A stretch of DNA of 34,120 bases from contig DUQV01000148.1 of NCBI GenBank assembly GCA_012837605.1, forward strand, positions 1 through 34,120. The letters run 5' to 3'. Position numbers and translations under genes: made by a program. Shown piece after piece: positions 32,277 through 34,120 of this stretch (within the stretch, counting starts at the first letter, position 1; the number at the start of each line of letters is the position of its first letter). The notes under the pieces were generated by a model that was not told where the DNA came from, made no database searches, and was given only the letters and a program-made list of their open reading frames with translations. The DNA comes from Clostridiales bacterium (GTDB lineage Bacteria > Bacillota > Clostridia > Lachnospirales > Lachnospiraceae).

Positions 32277-32936
32277 ATGAAGTTATTATTCTGTAATATT
32301 GCTTGGCTGGATTATTATAAAGGTATTTATGAGGGTGTCGATGAACCTGTAGGCGGGGGAGATTATGTCAAGAAAACCGGTGATGCCCATGAAAAGTATA
32401 ATTTTGAGGCGATTGAAATATATGGCGATGATGAAAAATATTGTCTTGGGTTTGTTGAAACAAAGACAACCAAAACAAGTCAGAATCAGCTACATATAGA
32501 AAGAATCCGCGGATGTGAAGAATTAGCCGGTGAAGATAGTGTAGAGGATGTTTTAGTGATTTATTGTGCTAAGCATCCGGCACATAATTTTACTACCGTA
32601 GTTGGGTGGTACAATCATGCAATCGTATATAGATACTACCAGCAGATGAATTTTTCTTCGGATAATCCGGATGAAGCAGAGCTGTATGTTCAGAATTATA
32701 ACGCAATAGCCAAGGCAAAAGATTGTGTTTTGCTTCCGAGAAGGGAAAGGAGTCTGTACAGTAAATGGTCTGTACCAAGAAGAACCTCCGGAGCGGCATA
32801 TGGTTTCGGACAATCTAATGTTTGGTTTGCTGCTGAGGAAAATGAGCTGCTAAAAAGGTTTTTGAACCAAATAATTAAGCAGATTAAAGAGTATGATGGT
32901 GAAAATTGGTTAAATAAATATCCGGATATATCATAG
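32277..32936 (+). CDS. Conserved protein of unknown function with GWYN...VYR and GQSNVW motifs
   Basis: A 219-residue soluble protein without signal peptide or membrane segment. I do not recognise a named function. Visible landmarks are MKLLFCNIAWLDYYKGI at the start, a Gly-rich VGGGDYVKKTGDAHEKYNFE (25-44), VVGWYNHAIVYRYYQ (108-122), YNAIAKAKDCVLLPRRER (141-158) and GFGQSNVWFA (177-186). From memory, these blocks recall a domain found in prokaryotic proteins near restriction or other DNA-acting enzymes, either alone or at the N-terminus; this is not checked. ATG at 32277 follows GGAAGGAG (32261-32268); an upstream ATG at 32232 has no ribosome site. It has its own promoter and no partner gene in the window. 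Confidence 0.8.
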   Translation: MKLLFCNIAWLDYYKGIYEGVDEPVGGGDYVKKTGDAHEKYNFEAIEIYGDDEKYCLGFVETKTTKTSQNQLHIERIRGCEELAGEDSVEDVLVIYCAKHPAHNFTTVVGWYNHAIVYRYYQQMNFSSDNPDEAELYVQNYNAIAKAKDCVLLPRRERSLYSKWSVPRRTSGAAYGFGQSNVWFAAEENELLKRFLNQIIKQIKEYDGENWLNKYPDIS

Positions 32937-33020
32937 AAAAAATTTCGTTAAGTATATTAAAATTTTAGGTATTCTTTATGAATGAAACTTGCTGTTACAG
33001 GAATAAAACGTGAAAGTATC

Positions 33021-33048
33021 TTGATATGTGGTCAAGTTATGATAAAAT
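33021..33048 (+). promoter_or_regulatory. Possible promoter of the VanW-family gene
   Basis: TTGATA (33021-33026), a 16-bp spacer and TAAAAT (33043-33048), 58 bp before the start. A CTTGA/TCAAG dyad (33020-33036) overlaps the -35 box and could be an operator. Confidence 0.45.
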
Positions 33049-33105
33049 ATTTATGCATACGGTTGGCTTGCAGTTAAGGGTTTTTACAGAATGGAGATTG
33101 ATAAT

Positions 33106-34120
33106 ATGAGTAAATTAACTAAATATATATTTATATTCCTTACGTCAATATTCTTTATTCCTTTTTGCAGACCGGATAGTGCATATGCCTCCGAAAAAGA
33201 GGACACTATTGCTAAAGGAGTATTTATTGATACTGTTGATATTAGTGGAATGACAGTACAGGAAGCACAATCTGCATTAAAGGAGCATATTGAAGAGCTT
33301 CGCAGCAAGAGTTTCGCTGTCTTAATAGGTGACAGCACTATTGTTATTACTATGGGAGAGCTTGATTATACATATGAGCCGAATAATCATATTAAGCATG
33401 CCATTGGATTAGGAAAATCAGGCAATCTTATAAAGAGATACAAGGATAATAAGGACATAGAGCATGGAAAAAAGGTATATCCCCTTACATATTCATACAA
33501 TGAAGATAAGCTTAGACAATTAATTGAGAAAGCTGCTGAAAAATATAAGATACAGCCCAAAAACGCATCATTTACCAGGAAGAACGGTAAATTTGAATTC
33601 ACAGATCATGAGCTTGGCAGCAGGATGGATGTAGAACCAACATTTTTTGCTATCAAGGAGAAGCTGGACAACTGGAATCGTAAGGATTTTGTAGTACACG
33701 CCTTCATGGTTGATGTAGACCCTCAATTTACCAAAGAGTCCTTAGAAAAGTGTACATCAATCTTAGGTGAATTTACTACAGAATATAAAAGCTCCAGTGA
33801 GGACAGAGCTGCCAATTTGGCAAATGGAGCAAGGCTTATAAATAATGCGGTGCTTTACCCCGGAGATGTGTTTTCAAGCTTAGATTTTCTTCTTCCATTC
33901 TCTATAGAAAACGGTTATTATATGGCAGGTTCTTATAATGCCGGAAGAATTGAACAGACTATTGGCGGGGGAGCCTGTCAGGTGACTACAACATTATACA
34001 ATGCGGTTCTTTTTGCCGAGCTTGAAATTGTTGAGCGGTCTGCACATTCCATGACAGTGTCATATGTGGATTTGGCCTATGACGCTGCGGTCGCTGAGGG
34101 CTCTAAGAATTTTAGATTTA
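33106..34120 (+). CDS. VanW family protein with peptidoglycan-binding domain, 3' end outside window
   Basis: The frame runs open to the right edge; 338 residues are visible. A signal peptide covers 1-28 (KLTKYIFIFLTSIFFIPF, likely cut after SAYA). A PG_binding_4-like domain lies at about 40-205, with FIDTVDISGMTVQEAQSALK and FEFTDHELGSRMDVE. The VanW domain starts near 219: LGEFTTEYKSSSEDRAANLANGARLINNAVLYPGDVFS (cited by its ends), then YNAGRIEQTIGGGACQVTTTLYNAVL. The protein should act outside the cell near the wall. VanW occurs in some vancomycin-resistance clusters, but here no other van gene is present and the family is common in sporeforming Firmicutes, so a resistance role is not implied. 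GGAG lies 9 bases before ATG. Confidence 0.9.
   Translation, partial: MSKLTKYIFIFLTSIFFIPFCRPDSAYASEKEDTIAKGVFIDTVDISGMTVQEAQSALKEHIEELRSKSFAVLIGDSTIVITMGELDYTYEPNNHIKHAIGLGKSGNLIKRYKDNKDIEHGKKVYPLTYSYNEDKLRQLIEKAAEKYKIQPKNASFTRKNGKFEFTDHELGSRMDVEPTFFAIKEKLDNWNRKDFVVHAFMVDVDPQFTKESLEKCTSILGEFTTEYKSSSEDRAANLANGARLINNAVLYPGDVFSSLDFLLPFSIENGYYMAGSYNAGRIEQTIGGGACQVTTTLYNAVLFAELEIVERSAHSMTVSYVDLAYDAAVAEGSKNFRF

Noticed and set aside
32937-32975. AAAATTT/AAATTTT inverted repeat as terminator of the unknown gene
   Set aside because: The stem is all A-T, the loop is 14 bases and no proper T-run follows; too weak to call.
33106-34120. Vancomycin resistance gene
   Set aside because: The VanW domain alone is widespread in sporeforming Firmicutes; no vanH, ligase, vanX or two-component system is visible.

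Overview
The window is a stretch of core chromosome from an AT-rich, low-GC, endospore-forming Firmicute. It is most likely a member of the Lachnospiraceae / Clostridium cluster XIVa. The grounds are a complete spoIIIA operon, a T-box-controlled pheST operon, Shine-Dalgarno sites of the GGAGG type ahead of almost every gene, and the order aroQ-pepP-efp-spoIIIA-(Asp23)-nusB-xseAB-ispA-dxs-tlyA-nadK-argR, which matches the Bacillus/Clostridium backbone. I see no phage, plasmid, insertion sequence, CRISPR array, rRNA or tRNA. The genus is inference.

Layout. 1-519: 3' end of pyrF, closed by a strong terminator that is shared with the convergent ppiB. 1304-3222: a two-gene ABC-2 exporter; 3346-3750: yjbQ. 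3817-6342: pyrK, pyrD, pyrE (pyrimidine synthesis), followed by an unannotated 50-residue membrane protein and queA. 7598-11385: promoter, T-box leader with a phenylalanine specifier, then pheS and pheT. 11398-11460: an inverted repeat of REP type. 11484-14490: mscL with a zinc ribbon, a cytoplasmic GH5 glycosidase, yqeG, aroK, aroQ. 14525-16325: pepP-type peptidase, a 12-nt tandem repeat array, efp. aroE lies on the minus strand. 17491-23296: spoIIIAA to spoIIIAH, the eight-gene operon for the mother cell-forespore channel. 23415-31862: Asp23-family gene, nusB, xseA, xseB, ispA, dxs, tlyA, nadK, argR and yebC. 31863-32276: a structured non-coding stretch. 32277-32936: a protein of unknown function with its own promoter. 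33106 to the right edge: a truncated VanW-family surface protein.

How the parts fit. Most genes are housekeeping: UMP synthesis (pyrF, pyrKDE), shikimate pathway (aroE, aroK, aroQ), isoprenoid precursor synthesis (dxs, ispA), DNA repair (xseAB), translation and tRNA/rRNA quality (pheST, queA, efp, tlyA, yebC), and sporulation (spoIIIA). Several closely packed genes start at internal ATGs chosen by Shine-Dalgarno spacing rather than at the first possible codon; these choices are explained per gene.

No clear new defence or mobile system is present. The observations most worth a second look are: the unknown 219-residue protein at 32277; a 10-residue tandem repeat inserted after the signal peptide of SpoIIIAE; a 12-nt tandem array between pepP and efp; a leader before the Asp23 gene with two mutually exclusive 8-bp pairings, one ending just before the ribosome binding site; the inverted repeat between pheT and mscL; and the structured gap after yebC. 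No computation or database search was possible, so all family assignments rest on reading motifs and gene order.
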